This document shows, piece after piece, positions 39,361 to 47,806 of a stretch of 64,000 nucleotides of DNA; position 1 is the first letter of the stretch; each line of letters starts with the position of its first letter. Both the position numbers and the translations under genes were made by a program. The stretch spans positions 1,504 through 65,503 of the forward strand of contig CAYGWX010000001.1 in the NCBI GenBank assembly GCA_964353855.1, written 5' to 3'. This stretch comes from CAYGWX01 sp964353855 [NCBI: uncultured bacterium] (GTDB taxonomy: Bacteria > Edwardsbacteria > CAYGWX01). Under the pieces are notes generated by a model. That model was given only the letters and a program-made list of their open reading frames with translations. It searched no databases and was not told the origin of the DNA.

Positions 39361-39390
39361 TTGAAATCAGCCGGGGAAATCTGTTATAAT
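39361..39390 (+). promoter_or_regulatory. sigma-70 promoter of recJ
   Basis: TTGAAA (39361-39366) and a perfect TATAAT (39385-39390), 18 bp apart; the leader is about 60 nt. Confidence 0.7.
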
Positions 39391-39458
39391 TGATGCCCTG
39401 ATGAACGAAATCGGTTTCCCATCAAAGGTTTCCCCAGAGGACTCTCGACCGAGGACCC

Positions 39459-41204
39459 ATGGAGAAGCAGTGGATCCTGCCTAAAGCCCCTGACCCGGGG
39501 ATCGTGGCCGCTCTGGCCTCCGGGACCGGAGCGTGCCTCAAGGCGGCTGAATTGCTTGCCCTCCGCGGGCTCACCGACGTTGAGGAGGCCAAGCGGTATC
39601 TCGATCCAAAAATGGAGCACCTCTTCGACCCTTTCCTGATCCCGGAGATGGACCAGGCCGTCCTCCGCGTCAGGGAAGCGCTCTCCCGGAAAGAGGTTAT
39701 CCTCATCCATGGGGACTATGACGTGGATGGAACCTCCGGCGCAGCGCTCCTGGTGCGTGTACTGAAAGGGCTCGGGGCCAGAGTCAGCTTCTACATTCCG
39801 AACCGACTCCAGGAGGGCTACGGCCTCTCGGAACTGGGCGTTCAAGAGGCCAAGGCCCGGGGGGCCGGCCTTCTCATCACCGTGGACTGCGGGGTCACGG
39901 CGGTCCAGGAGACGGCCCTTGCTAAAAGCCTGGGCGTGGAGGTCATCGTTATAGACCACCACCAGCCCGGCCCGGAGAGGCCTGATGCCGTGGCCGTGAT
40001 CGACCCGCACCTCCAGCAGGGATCGGGAAAGGACGATTCGGTTGCCCTGCCGGGATTGGAACTGTCCGGCGTGGGTTTGGCGTTCAAGTTCCTGCAAGCC
40101 CTGTTTCTAAGGTTCGGAAGGCCCGTGGAGGAACTGGCCGAGCACCTGGACCTGGCGGCGGTGGGCACGGTCGCGGACGTCGTTCCATTGGTCGGCGAGA
40201 ACCGGATCATCGTCCGGTTGGGCCTGGAGGTCCTGAGGGAGACGCGCAAACCCGGGCTGGCAGCGCTCCTGGAGGTGGCCGGGTTCCGGGGCCCCGAAGG
40301 TCCGAGGGCAGGCAAGCCCCTGGAATACTGGCAGGTGGCCTACGGCATCGCCCCGCGCATCAATGCGGTGGGACGGATGGGGGATGCAGGAAGGGCTGTG
40401 GACCTGATGCTCACCGAGGACAAGGAAGAGGCTCGTGCCATCGCCCAGGTGCTCCAGGACGAGAACCTGAGGCGGCGGGAGCTGGATGCCGGGGTTTTCG
40501 AAGAGGCCCGGGAGCTCGCGAAGCGGGACTTCGAGCCGGTGCGGGACCGTGTGCTCGTCCTGGCCCGGGAGGGCTGGCATCCGGGAGTCATCGGGATCGT
40601 GGCCTCCAAGCTCGCCGAGGCCTTCTACCGGCCCACGGTGATGATCGCCCTGGATGGGGAGGAGGGGAGGGGCTCGGCCCGCTCCATCCCGGCCTTTAAC
40701 CTCTACGAGGCTCTCTTGGGCTGCGAGGACCTGCTCCTCGGGTTCGGGGGTCACGAGTTCGCGGCCGGGCTCTCCATCGAAAAGGGAAAGATCGGGGCAT
40801 TCCGGGAGAGGATGAACGCGATCGGCCGCGAGGTCCTCAAGGAGGAGGACCTTGTGCCCAAGCTCAGCCTGGACGCCTGGCTGGAACTTTCGGAGGTGAC
40901 CCCGGATCTCCTGCGCGACCTGCGAAGGATGGCTCCTTTCGGCCCGGGGAACCGCGAGCCCCTGTTCCTGGTCAGCGACCTGCAGGTAGTGGGCGAGCCC
41001 CGGATCGTGGGCGCGAACCATCTCAAGTTCAAGGTGCGCCAGGACCGGACCGTTCTGGGGGGCATCGCCTTTGATGCCGGGGAACGGTACGGGGCTCTGG
41101 CCACGGGCCAGGCCGGCCTCTCGGTGGCCTGCGTCCTGGAGGAGGATGAATGGCAGGGGAAGAAGGAGACCCGGCTGCGGGTGAAGGACTTCAAAACGCG
41201 GTGA
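39459..41204 (+). CDS. recJ: single-stranded-DNA-specific exonuclease RecJ
   Basis: 581 residues, full length. DHH-family motifs: VILIHGDYDVDGTSGAALL near 81-98 (motif I), LLITVDCGVTAVQE near 140, VIVIDHHQPGPERPDAVAVI (DHH) near 163-182, LAAVGTVADVVPL near 232 and the DHHA1 part GHEFAAGLSIEK near 430, followed by the OB-fold. RecJ degrades 5' ends in recombination and repair. ATG 39459 follows CGAGG by 4 nt; an ATG at 39401 is out of frame. It has its own promoter behind array 3. Confidence 0.95.
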   Translation: MEKQWILPKAPDPGIVAALASGTGACLKAAELLALRGLTDVEEAKRYLDPKMEHLFDPFLIPEMDQAVLRVREALSRKEVILIHGDYDVDGTSGAALLVRVLKGLGARVSFYIPNRLQEGYGLSELGVQEAKARGAGLLITVDCGVTAVQETALAKSLGVEVIVIDHHQPGPERPDAVAVIDPHLQQGSGKDDSVALPGLELSGVGLAFKFLQALFLRFGRPVEELAEHLDLAAVGTVADVVPLVGENRIIVRLGLEVLRETRKPGLAALLEVAGFRGPEGPRAGKPLEYWQVAYGIAPRINAVGRMGDAGRAVDLMLTEDKEEARAIAQVLQDENLRRRELDAGVFEEARELAKRDFEPVRDRVLVLAREGWHPGVIGIVASKLAEAFYRPTVMIALDGEEGRGSARSIPAFNLYEALLGCEDLLLGFGGHEFAAGLSIEKGKIGAFRERMNAIGREVLKEEDLVPKLSLDAWLELSEVTPDLLRDLRRMAPFGPGNREPLFLVSDLQVVGEPRIVGANHLKFKVRQDRTVLGGIAFDAGERYGALATGQAGLSVACVLEEDEWQGKKETRLRVKDFKTR

Positions 41205-41210
41205 CATGAG

Positions 41211-41729
41211 ATGAGCCGGAGGCATATCGCGGTCACGATCATCGGCTGGGTCTACATCCTCGGCGCCGTATTCACGCTTCTCGCCGGCAGCCTGGGGTTC
41301 ATGACCTACGCCAACATCCAGCAGATGCGCAAGCTCCTCCTTCCTCCGGGCGAGTTCCAGGACACGGCCTTCCTGCGGTTCATGGTCCGCTACGTCCTCC
41401 CGGTCCTGGTCCTGCAGATTCCGATCTCCCTGTTCGTGGCCATTACCGGGGCGCAGTTCTTGAAGCTCAAGGCCTGGGCCCGGACGGTCCTGGAGGTCTT
41501 GGCCTGGATTTTGGCGGCCTATATCGTCGTCTCGGGCATCTTCTGGCTCATCATCTTCCTGAACTTCCTGTTCGGCCATCCGGCGGCCCCGGTGGCCGGA
41601 GATTACCCCCCGCTCCTTAAGATCCTGTTCGTGGGCGTGAGCTCCCTCTCCACCCTGGTCTGGATCTTCCCGATCGGAGTGGGCATCTTCTTTCTAAGAC
41701 ACAAGGACGTGAAGAAGGAGTTTCATTAG
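41211..41729 (+). CDS. four-helix membrane protein of unknown function
   Basis: 172 residues with four hydrophobic segments: IAVTIIGWVYILGAVFTLLAG, YVLPVLVLQIPISLFVAITG, TVLEVLAWILAAYIVVSGIFWL and LSTLVWIFPIGVGIFFL. The spacing suggests a small integral membrane protein with a short lysine-rich cytoplasmic tail. No family recognised. It begins 6 nt after recJ, so it is probably co-transcribed. Confidence 0.7.
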   Translation: MSRRHIAVTIIGWVYILGAVFTLLAGSLGFMTYANIQQMRKLLLPPGEFQDTAFLRFMVRYVLPVLVLQIPISLFVAITGAQFLKLKAWARTVLEVLAWILAAYIVVSGIFWLIIFLNFLFGHPAAPVAGDYPPLLKILFVGVSSLSTLVWIFPIGVGIFFLRHKDVKKEFH

Positions 41730-41769
41730 AGGAACGGAGAGAGGAGTCAGCGAAGTAGAACTTAAAGAA

Positions 41770-41800
41770 AAGAGGGGCGGCCTTCGTGGCCGCCCCTCTT
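41770..41800. terminator. bidirectional terminator
   Basis: AAGAGGGGCGGCC pairs with GGCCGCCCCTCTT around TTCGT; A-rich on the left and T-rich on the right, between convergent genes. Confidence 0.85.
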
Positions 41801-41821
41801 GGTTATCCCGGATTAATCAGC

Positions 41822-42661
41822 TTATGGCTTCTTCGACGCCAGTTTGACGTTAACCCAAAAACTAAACCCCGAGGGCATGTCCCCCGGAGGACCCATCCCG
41901 CCCCTGGGAAACCCCATCCCACCGCCCCCGCGCATTCCGCCCCCCGGGAAGGACCCCTCGAACCCCCCTTTGGGCCTTTCCCGTTTGCCGGTCTCCAACC
42001 CGATGCTGATCTTCTGTCCGGCATCGCTCGCCGGGAGGGCGATGGCGTAGGAGTGCTGAGCGCTTTGCCTAAGGGGTACCTGCAGCTCATAGATGAGCAG
42101 CCCGCCGGAGAGGTCCGCCTTGACCGTGACCCCCTGGGAGTCGGCAGCGGCCACGGCCAGGGTGCAGCGCTCGTCCTTGTCCGGGCCGATGAGTTTCACC
42201 TGCGTCAAGGATTCCTCCGACAGTTTGGGCAATTCCTCCGGAGGCGCCTTGGAAGGATCCATCCGTCTTCCCTCCGGCCTCCCTTCTCCGCGCATCCAGG
42301 ACGGCGGGCCGGTCTCCCGGCGTCCGATGGGGAAATGGACCCCAAAAGTCTTCTTTTTCTGGCCGTAGGGATCGAACCAGACCGTGAAGCCCCCCCGCAT
42401 CACCTGGGAAAGCAGGGCGCGGTCGTGGGTCCGGAGCAGGAGATACAGGTTATGCTCGTCGTTGAGAAGGCCGACGGTGGTGACGTCCGACTCTCCGATG
42501 GCATACTGGGTGAGCCCCAGCCAGTCGCCATCCTTCGCGTCCACGGTGATTTCCCGGTCCCGCCATTGGCTCATCATCTCGGCGTTGTCGCATCCCGCGA
42601 TCAGGGCGGCAAGGCAAAGGAGGCCTGAAAGGAATGCGAAACGGACCGGGAATAAGCTCAT
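41822..42661 (-). CDS. lipoprotein with DOMON/CBM9-like fold
   Basis: 279 residues. Lipoprotein signal ends LAALIAGCDN (Cys about 24). ITVDAKDGDWLGLTQYAI and EHNLYLLLRTHDRAL resemble the start of CBM9/DOMON-like domains (as in the DUF5916 protein at 45.6 kb), which bind sugars or haem. The C-terminal 60 residues are Gly/Phe/Pro/Met-rich (GGGMRGGGGMGFPRGGM). A methionine-rich tail of this kind may bind metal, but that is inference. It stands alone between two terminators. Confidence 0.65.
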   Translation of the reverse strand: MSLFPVRFAFLSGLLCLAALIAGCDNAEMMSQWRDREITVDAKDGDWLGLTQYAIGESDVTTVGLLNDEHNLYLLLRTHDRALLSQVMRGGFTVWFDPYGQKKKTFGVHFPIGRRETGPPSWMRGEGRPEGRRMDPSKAPPEELPKLSEESLTQVKLIGPDKDERCTLAVAAADSQGVTVKADLSGGLLIYELQVPLRQSAQHSYAIALPASDAGQKISIGLETGKRERPKGGFEGSFPGGGMRGGGGMGFPRGGMGPPGDMPSGFSFWVNVKLASKKP

Positions 42662-42882
42662 GGGCTTTAGCCTCTTGGGTAATTAGGAATTTGGATGAAA
42701 CCAGAAACTTTCATAGAATATGCTGATAATATTCGACCTTAATACAGGTGAAAAGGTTTAACGCCCCGAGGATAAAACCCTTGGGGCGTTGGGAAAGCTT
42801 CATAACCCGTTAAAATGCGGACTCGTTACACCCGACATCTTTTCAAAGGTCTAATCGTTCAACGATCGAACTGTGTTTTGGC
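42662..42882. other. 221-bp intergenic region
   Basis: AT-rich with one hairpin (42760-42790); no gene seen. Confidence 0.6.
42760..42790 (-). terminator. terminator after the serine hydrolase gene
   Basis: AACGCCCC pairs with GGGGCGTT, with AGG/CCT extending the stem inside. On the minus strand a loose T-run (TTAAACCTTTT) follows. Confidence 0.6.
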
Positions 42883-44328
42883 TCACTTCTTTATCCGGGC
42901 CAGCCAGCCTTGGATTTTCCGGTTAACGGTCATCGCGCAGGGCGGGTCGAAATTGGTCAGCACGATCGTGGTGTAGCCGCTCTTCAAGTCCATTTCCAGC
43001 ATCGAGTTGATTCCCGGCGCGCCCCCGGCGATTCCGAGGCCTCCTTTCTTTACCTTGGAATCGGGTTTTGCCTTCCTATCTTTGGTGGGCTCCCGGTCGT
43101 TGAGGAGCCACCCGGTGTATTCGGGAGAGAGGAACTTATTGGCTTGTAAGGCGAGAGTGAACTTGAGCAGGTCCTCTACAGTAGAGTAACCACCGCCCGC
43201 GGAACTGCCTCGGGCAGGACGGGTGTAGATGTTGCTCTGCCAAGGGTTGTCTTTCTTCCCTTCTTCCCCGCGAGTGTAACCCATGGCCAGGTTTTGAATC
43301 GATGCATCGGCCTCGTAGGAGTCGGTGTTCTCCATCCCGGCGGGCTTGAAGATGTTCTCCCGTACATAGTCGTAGTAGCTTTGCCCCGTGATCTTCTCGA
43401 TGACGGCCCCGAGCGCGACGTATCCACCATTGGAGTACTTCCTCTGAATGCCGGGCTCAAAGGCCAGGGGCTTGCTGGAAAACAAAGGCAGGTAGTCCTT
43501 GATGCTCCGGATGCGGTCCTTGGGTGTGCCCTCAAACTCCGGGCCGAAGAAATCTCCGATCCCGGAAGTCATGTTCAAGAGGTGCCGGATGGTGACCTTC
43601 TGTCTGGCGTCCGGGTTCGGGTAGTCGGGGAGTATTTTGCCGAGGGTATCGTCGAAAGACAGTTTACCTTCTTGGACGAGCTGCCCGACGGCGATCTTGG
43701 TGAAGAACTTATTGATGGACCCGAGGTTGAACTTGGTATCCACCCGGTTGGGGACGCCAAAATCCTTATTGGCCAAACCGAAGGCTTTCTCATAAAGCAC
43801 CCTGCCTTCTCTGGCTACGAGCACGGTACCGGAGAACTCGTCGGCCTTGGCCTGTTCGGCCAGGTAGGCCTCAAAGGAGTCCAGGACCTGGGCCTCGGTC
43901 AGCTTGGGGAGATTGGGGTCCGGGGGAGGCTCGGTGTTCTCGATGCGGATGCCGAGAAGTTTATGCTCTCCCTTGGGCTCGAACTCGAAACCAAGCTTAA
44001 ACCAGTTTCCTTTTTGGGACTGAGCCAGGACCCCAGCGATGTTATCCCGGGCTTCCTCTACCTGCCTCAGATCCAGACCGCCCAGGTCGGTCTTTAACTG
44101 TCTGTAGATCCCGAGCCGCTCGTCCATGGGCCTGCTTTTCAGGGCGTCCGGGGCGAAGTTATCAGCGATAAAGCCCCGCATGGCCTGCTCCCCGGCGTTG
44201 AAGGCAGCGAAGTAGGCGGCGACCCCCTTGCCTACCGGGGTGCCAGGGAGTTTGGGTGCGTCTTCAGCTAGAATGACCATGGCGAAAAACAAATTGAGGA
44301 TGATGGAGACAAAAACGGGAATTCTCAT
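42883..44328 (-). CDS. exported class C beta-lactamase-like serine hydrolase
   Basis: 481 residues. A short hydrophobic signal (FVSIILNLFFAMVILA) leads to an N-terminal domain of about 130 residues with a DUF3887-like fold (AAYFAAFNAGEQAMRGFIADNF). The catalytic domain has the SxxK motif in FNLGSINKFFTKIAVGQL (Ser about 203), YxN in RKYSNGGYVALG, and HLLNMTSGIGDFFG between them. This is the plan of class C beta-lactamase/D-aminopeptidase-type enzymes; a beta-lactam substrate is not implied. ATG 44328 follows AAAAGGAAACAC. Confidence 0.88.
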   Translation of the reverse strand: MRIPVFVSIILNLFFAMVILAEDAPKLPGTPVGKGVAAYFAAFNAGEQAMRGFIADNFAPDALKSRPMDERLGIYRQLKTDLGGLDLRQVEEARDNIAGVLAQSQKGNWFKLGFEFEPKGEHKLLGIRIENTEPPPDPNLPKLTEAQVLDSFEAYLAEQAKADEFSGTVLVAREGRVLYEKAFGLANKDFGVPNRVDTKFNLGSINKFFTKIAVGQLVQEGKLSFDDTLGKILPDYPNPDARQKVTIRHLLNMTSGIGDFFGPEFEGTPKDRIRSIKDYLPLFSSKPLAFEPGIQRKYSNGGYVALGAVIEKITGQSYYDYVRENIFKPAGMENTDSYEADASIQNLAMGYTRGEEGKKDNPWQSNIYTRPARGSSAGGGYSTVEDLLKFTLALQANKFLSPEYTGWLLNDREPTKDRKAKPDSKVKKGGLGIAGGAPGINSMLEMDLKSGYTTIVLTNFDPPCAMTVNRKIQGWLARIKK

Positions 44329-44468
44329 TGTGTTTCCTTTTCATGGGTTCGTCTTGACGCTATTCTTGGGTCCTTGGATTTCAGGGAATGGGCTCGTTAT
44401 CGAACCATCTGGTTTCTTCGAAAGGCTACCCGAAGGGTGTTATGCCATTCCCACTCCCGTTAGCTATG

Positions 44469-45572
44469 TCAGTCGATCCGCACCATTTTCACGGTCCGAT
44501 CCTCGGATCCGGCCACCAGCCGGCAGAAGTACACGCCGGGGGACAGCCCAGCCATGTCGATTTCCACAATGTTCCGTCCGGCCTCCTGCACGCGGTCAAC
44601 CGGGGTGATAACCTTCCGGCCCAGCGGATCGAAAACCGAGAGCCGAACCGGCATCCTCCTCGGAAGGGCATACTCCAGTCGGCATCTCCTGCGGCAGGGG
44701 TTCGGGGAGCACAGGGAGAGCTTAAAATCCGGCGCGCGGGAGATTGCCGGGGCCCCGCCTTCCACACCGAACCGGGTGCAATCTAGGAAGACCACCAGGT
44801 TGGAGTTAAACACCGGCACCGCCAGCTTGTTGTCCCGGCGGTTGCAGGCGATATCGGCCGGTACTCCGGAATGGGTGTAGATCCTCTCCGGCGGCCGGCT
44901 GAAAGCGTTGTCGAACTTGTAGATCGACGTGGTCGCCCAGGAGGAGACGTAGAAGTTCCCGAACGTGTCCTGGGTTATGCCGTCACAATTGCTCAGGCTT
45001 GTGGCCACCACGGTCGAGACCGACGAATCCGCCAAATCGACTGCCTGGATCGGGGAATTGGTCCGATAGGAGCAGACCAGCAGGCGGCGGTTGGAAGGGT
45101 CGAAGTAGATTCCGTTGGGGTTCGCGAGGCTGTCCCGGGCGAAGGCCGACCAGGTTCGGTCGCTCAAGCGGATTTTGTAGATCGTACCGCCAGGGAAGTC
45201 CGAGACGTAGAGGTTTCCGGAACTGTCCACGGCCACATCGTTCAGGCCTGCCGCGCCGGGGATCGCCACGTCCATCACCAACGCTCCGGTGTTCAGGTTG
45301 AAGCCCATGACCGACGTGGGGGCGCCGACGTAGACGGTATCCCCCAGGATCTCCAGCCCCTTAATGCTGGTGTGTTGAGTATTTACGAAGTAGCTTTGGG
45401 CCCCGCTCGTGTCGATCTGGACGAGGTATCCGTTGCCGAAGTTCGATGCCAGATAGCGGTTCCGGACGGCATCGAAGACGATGCTCTCCGGGCGGTTCAG
45501 CAGCTGGCCCCAGGCAGCGCCCGCAGTCAGGACGGCGAGCAGGAGGCTTCTCATTATCCGTTTCATAGACAT
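44469..45572 (-). CDS. secreted NHL/SMP-30-like propeller protein with sorting domain
   Basis: 367 residues. Signal peptide (SLLLAVLTAGAAWG). A six-bladed SMP-30/NHL-like propeller (NRPESIVFDAVRNRYLASNF, GLNDVAVDSSGNLYVSDFPG, GITQDTFGNFYVSSWA, PADIACNRRDNKLAVPVF) is followed by a shortened sorting domain (SLCSPNPCRRRCRLEYAL, LSVFDPLGRKV, GVYFCRLVAGSEDRTVKMVRID). Four cysteines near the start of the sorting domain are unusual. It lies 53 nt after the DUF5916 gene in the same operon; AGGAGG precedes ATG. Confidence 0.8.
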   Translation of the reverse strand: MSMKRIMRSLLLAVLTAGAAWGQLLNRPESIVFDAVRNRYLASNFGNGYLVQIDTSGAQSYFVNTQHTSIKGLEILGDTVYVGAPTSVMGFNLNTGALVMDVAIPGAAGLNDVAVDSSGNLYVSDFPGGTIYKIRLSDRTWSAFARDSLANPNGIYFDPSNRRLLVCSYRTNSPIQAVDLADSSVSTVVATSLSNCDGITQDTFGNFYVSSWATTSIYKFDNAFSRPPERIYTHSGVPADIACNRRDNKLAVPVFNSNLVVFLDCTRFGVEGGAPAISRAPDFKLSLCSPNPCRRRCRLEYALPRRMPVRLSVFDPLGRKVITPVDRVQEAGRNIVEIDMAGLSPGVYFCRLVAGSEDRTVKMVRID

Positions 45573-45625
45573 GGCTTCCTCCTTTCTCGATGGAGTTTCT
45601 ATTATTTGTTGTCCCCCGTCGGGGC

Positions 45626-47806
45626 TTAGAAATAAAGCAGGTACTTGATCTTGACCGCACCGATGGCATACTGCTGTTTCATCTCGCCGTCCGGGCGCTC
45701 GGAATAATCAAGCGCGTTGTACTGGTTGAGGGCGATGTAAACCCAGCTTTTTGGCGAGAAGTTCCAGGAGTACAGCACGCCCAGCCGATTGGACTGCAAT
45801 CGGGTCTTGGTCAGATGGGTCTGCGGGGCGTTGCCCACCAGTTCGTTGAAGGCCGATAGGGTCATCAGGGCGGAGATCCGGTAATCCACCCTCGGGGACA
45901 ACCAGGGCCACAGGGCGAGGACCTTCCCCGTGCTGTCCCACTCCGCCCAGAGATTGGTGCGGAGGGTTGCGCTCAACGGGGAGCAGAAAGAATAACTGAA
46001 GGTCAAGCTGTTGGAGCCCTGCCAGGCCAGGAACCCCCGCTGATAGTTGTACCCGTATCCGTAATTGAAATTACCGTTGATGTTGTTCCCTTTCACCATC
46101 CCGTAGAAATTGAACCCCAGGTTCTTCGACAGATAATTGGTATCCGCTTCGAACATCCGGCCGTAATCCAGCTCGACGTTGCAGCCCCAATTGTTCCTGA
46201 GGTTGGGGTTGAGCACGAACACTCCGACGGTCGACCAGTTCGGGTTGCCCGGCTGGAGGGTCCGGGAGACCCCGCCGCCGACGAACAGGTTGCGCAGGGA
46301 CCCCCGGCGGAAGGTCCAGAACGGCCCGCTCAAGACCATCGCCCGTTGCCGGCCGGTCCAGGGGACGAAACCGATTTCGCTGACATCGAAGGAATCCCCG
46401 ACGGCCTCGTAGGCGCCCATGGTCAGGAATTTCCCCAGGAAGCCGTTGAATCCCGACGAGAGGGCCCAATCCCGCTTGCCGTTGCGGTCGCTCCGGCCCC
46501 CCTGCACCACCAGCTGGTTGGGGCCGTGGCGCCAGGCCGCGTCCAGGCCCAGGCCCAGGTTGTAGTCCTGGCGGTTACGGGACATGCCGCTGGCCATCAC
46601 CCCGATGTCCGAGTTGCTCAGGACCCGCCGCTTCAGGCGGAAAACCCCGAACCGCCGTTGGGGCTCGTCGACCCCCTCCCAATTGTTGCGGTAGAAATCG
46701 GTCAAGGAGGCCAGCGTTCCGAAGTTCCAAGCCTCGGTCTTGTGGATCAGCTTCACGCCTCCGATGATGGGCACCACACTCCCGTCGATCGACTTGCCGA
46801 TGCGCCGGGAGTAAAAGAGGTTGAGGGGAGTGAACCACCCGTTGCCGTTGCCGAAGTCCGACATCCGGAAGATCTCCAATCCCTCCACGAAGAAGGGCCG
46901 CTGCTCCTGCAGGTAGCGCGGGTAGCGCGACAGATTGACCGAAAACGGATCGGACTCGATCTGGGCGAAATCGGGATAGGTGGTCGCGTTGAGGGAGGTC
47001 TGGGACGTCAGGTCCCACTTGAAGGTCAGGCTGGCCTTCGGTTTGAGCGTCGCCTTGTCCTGGCTGCGGAAATTGTCGTAGCGGACGAAGGCCTCGGGGT
47101 AGAGCTCGAAATGATACCCCGAGGACTGGGGATGGATGTTGCGCATCGTCCCCCAGCGGGAAACCAGGTCCCCGTCCTTCTGGGTCACCTCGGTCCAGTA
47201 GTCGTCCTCGAAGGGGTCAGCGATATGCCGGCGGAACTGCAGGCCCCATTGGGACAGGCCCTTCTTGTAGCGGATGGTCTTGAACGGGATCTTCATCGTC
47301 ACCTCCATCCGGTCGGGGTGGATCTTCGCCGCCCGGTACCAGACCCCCTTCCAGGACATGTCATAGCTCCGGCCGTCGTCCAGCACCATGCCGTCCCAGA
47401 ACAACCCGCTGCCGAACAGCTGGAAAAAATAGCCGGTGGTCCGGCTGCCGAAGGGATCGATGGCAATGGACACGTAGTCCTCGTCCTTGGTGAAGTTCGC
47501 GGTGGGCGGATGTTTGAGCGACCAGCAGCGGAAACCCACATACAGGTTTTCCCTGTCCTGGAGCAGGTAGACCACGGTCCGCTCCGACGGCGAGGCGCTC
47601 TCAAAAGGCTGGCTCTGGATGAAATCCGTGATGGAGTCGGCCTGCCCCCAACTGCCATCGATTGATCCGTCTATCCTCGGCGGAGCGTCCGTGAAGCGCA
47701 CGTCTAGGGTCTTGGCCGGGGCCGTTGGAGGTTCCCCGCCCTGCGCCTGACCGATCGCCGACCCGGCGAGGAGGATAAGGGCGAGAGATCGGGCGAGGGG
47801 CTTCAT
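45626..47806 (-). CDS. DUF5916 outer-membrane protein with CBM9-like N-terminus
   Basis: 726 residues. Signal peptide (LARSLALILLAGSAIGQAQ). Residues 30-210 form a CBM9-like domain (APPRIDGSIDGSWGQADSI, ENLYVGFRCW, DYVSIAIDPFGS). The rest is the DUF5916 domain, rich in alternating beta strands ending in aromatic residues (YLLYF at the C-terminus), as expected for an outer-membrane barrel. Start ATG 47806 is fixed by AGGAGGTGG and by the 4-nt overlap with the S41 peptidase gene. Co-transcribed with a peptidase upstream and an NHL protein downstream. The cargo, if any, is unknown. Confidence 0.85.
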   Translation of the reverse strand: MKPLARSLALILLAGSAIGQAQGGEPPTAPAKTLDVRFTDAPPRIDGSIDGSWGQADSITDFIQSQPFESASPSERTVVYLLQDRENLYVGFRCWSLKHPPTANFTKDEDYVSIAIDPFGSRTTGYFFQLFGSGLFWDGMVLDDGRSYDMSWKGVWYRAAKIHPDRMEVTMKIPFKTIRYKKGLSQWGLQFRRHIADPFEDDYWTEVTQKDGDLVSRWGTMRNIHPQSSGYHFELYPEAFVRYDNFRSQDKATLKPKASLTFKWDLTSQTSLNATTYPDFAQIESDPFSVNLSRYPRYLQEQRPFFVEGLEIFRMSDFGNGNGWFTPLNLFYSRRIGKSIDGSVVPIIGGVKLIHKTEAWNFGTLASLTDFYRNNWEGVDEPQRRFGVFRLKRRVLSNSDIGVMASGMSRNRQDYNLGLGLDAAWRHGPNQLVVQGGRSDRNGKRDWALSSGFNGFLGKFLTMGAYEAVGDSFDVSEIGFVPWTGRQRAMVLSGPFWTFRRGSLRNLFVGGGVSRTLQPGNPNWSTVGVFVLNPNLRNNWGCNVELDYGRMFEADTNYLSKNLGFNFYGMVKGNNINGNFNYGYGYNYQRGFLAWQGSNSLTFSYSFCSPLSATLRTNLWAEWDSTGKVLALWPWLSPRVDYRISALMTLSAFNELVGNAPQTHLTKTRLQSNRLGVLYSWNFSPKSWVYIALNQYNALDYSERPDGEMKQQYAIGAVKIKYLLYF

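Larger units (their letters stand above)
39005..39458. other. 454-bp divergent intergenic region with an 11-bp array
   Basis: No gene. Holds the minus-strand promoter (38993-39021), a perfect palindrome (39162-39183), array 3 (39205-39314) and the recJ promoter (39361-39390). Confidence 0.7.

Noticed and set aside
42883-44328. Beta-lactam resistance gene
   Set aside because: Class C-like motifs occur in many peptidases and esterases; nothing in the sequence points to beta-lactam hydrolysis.
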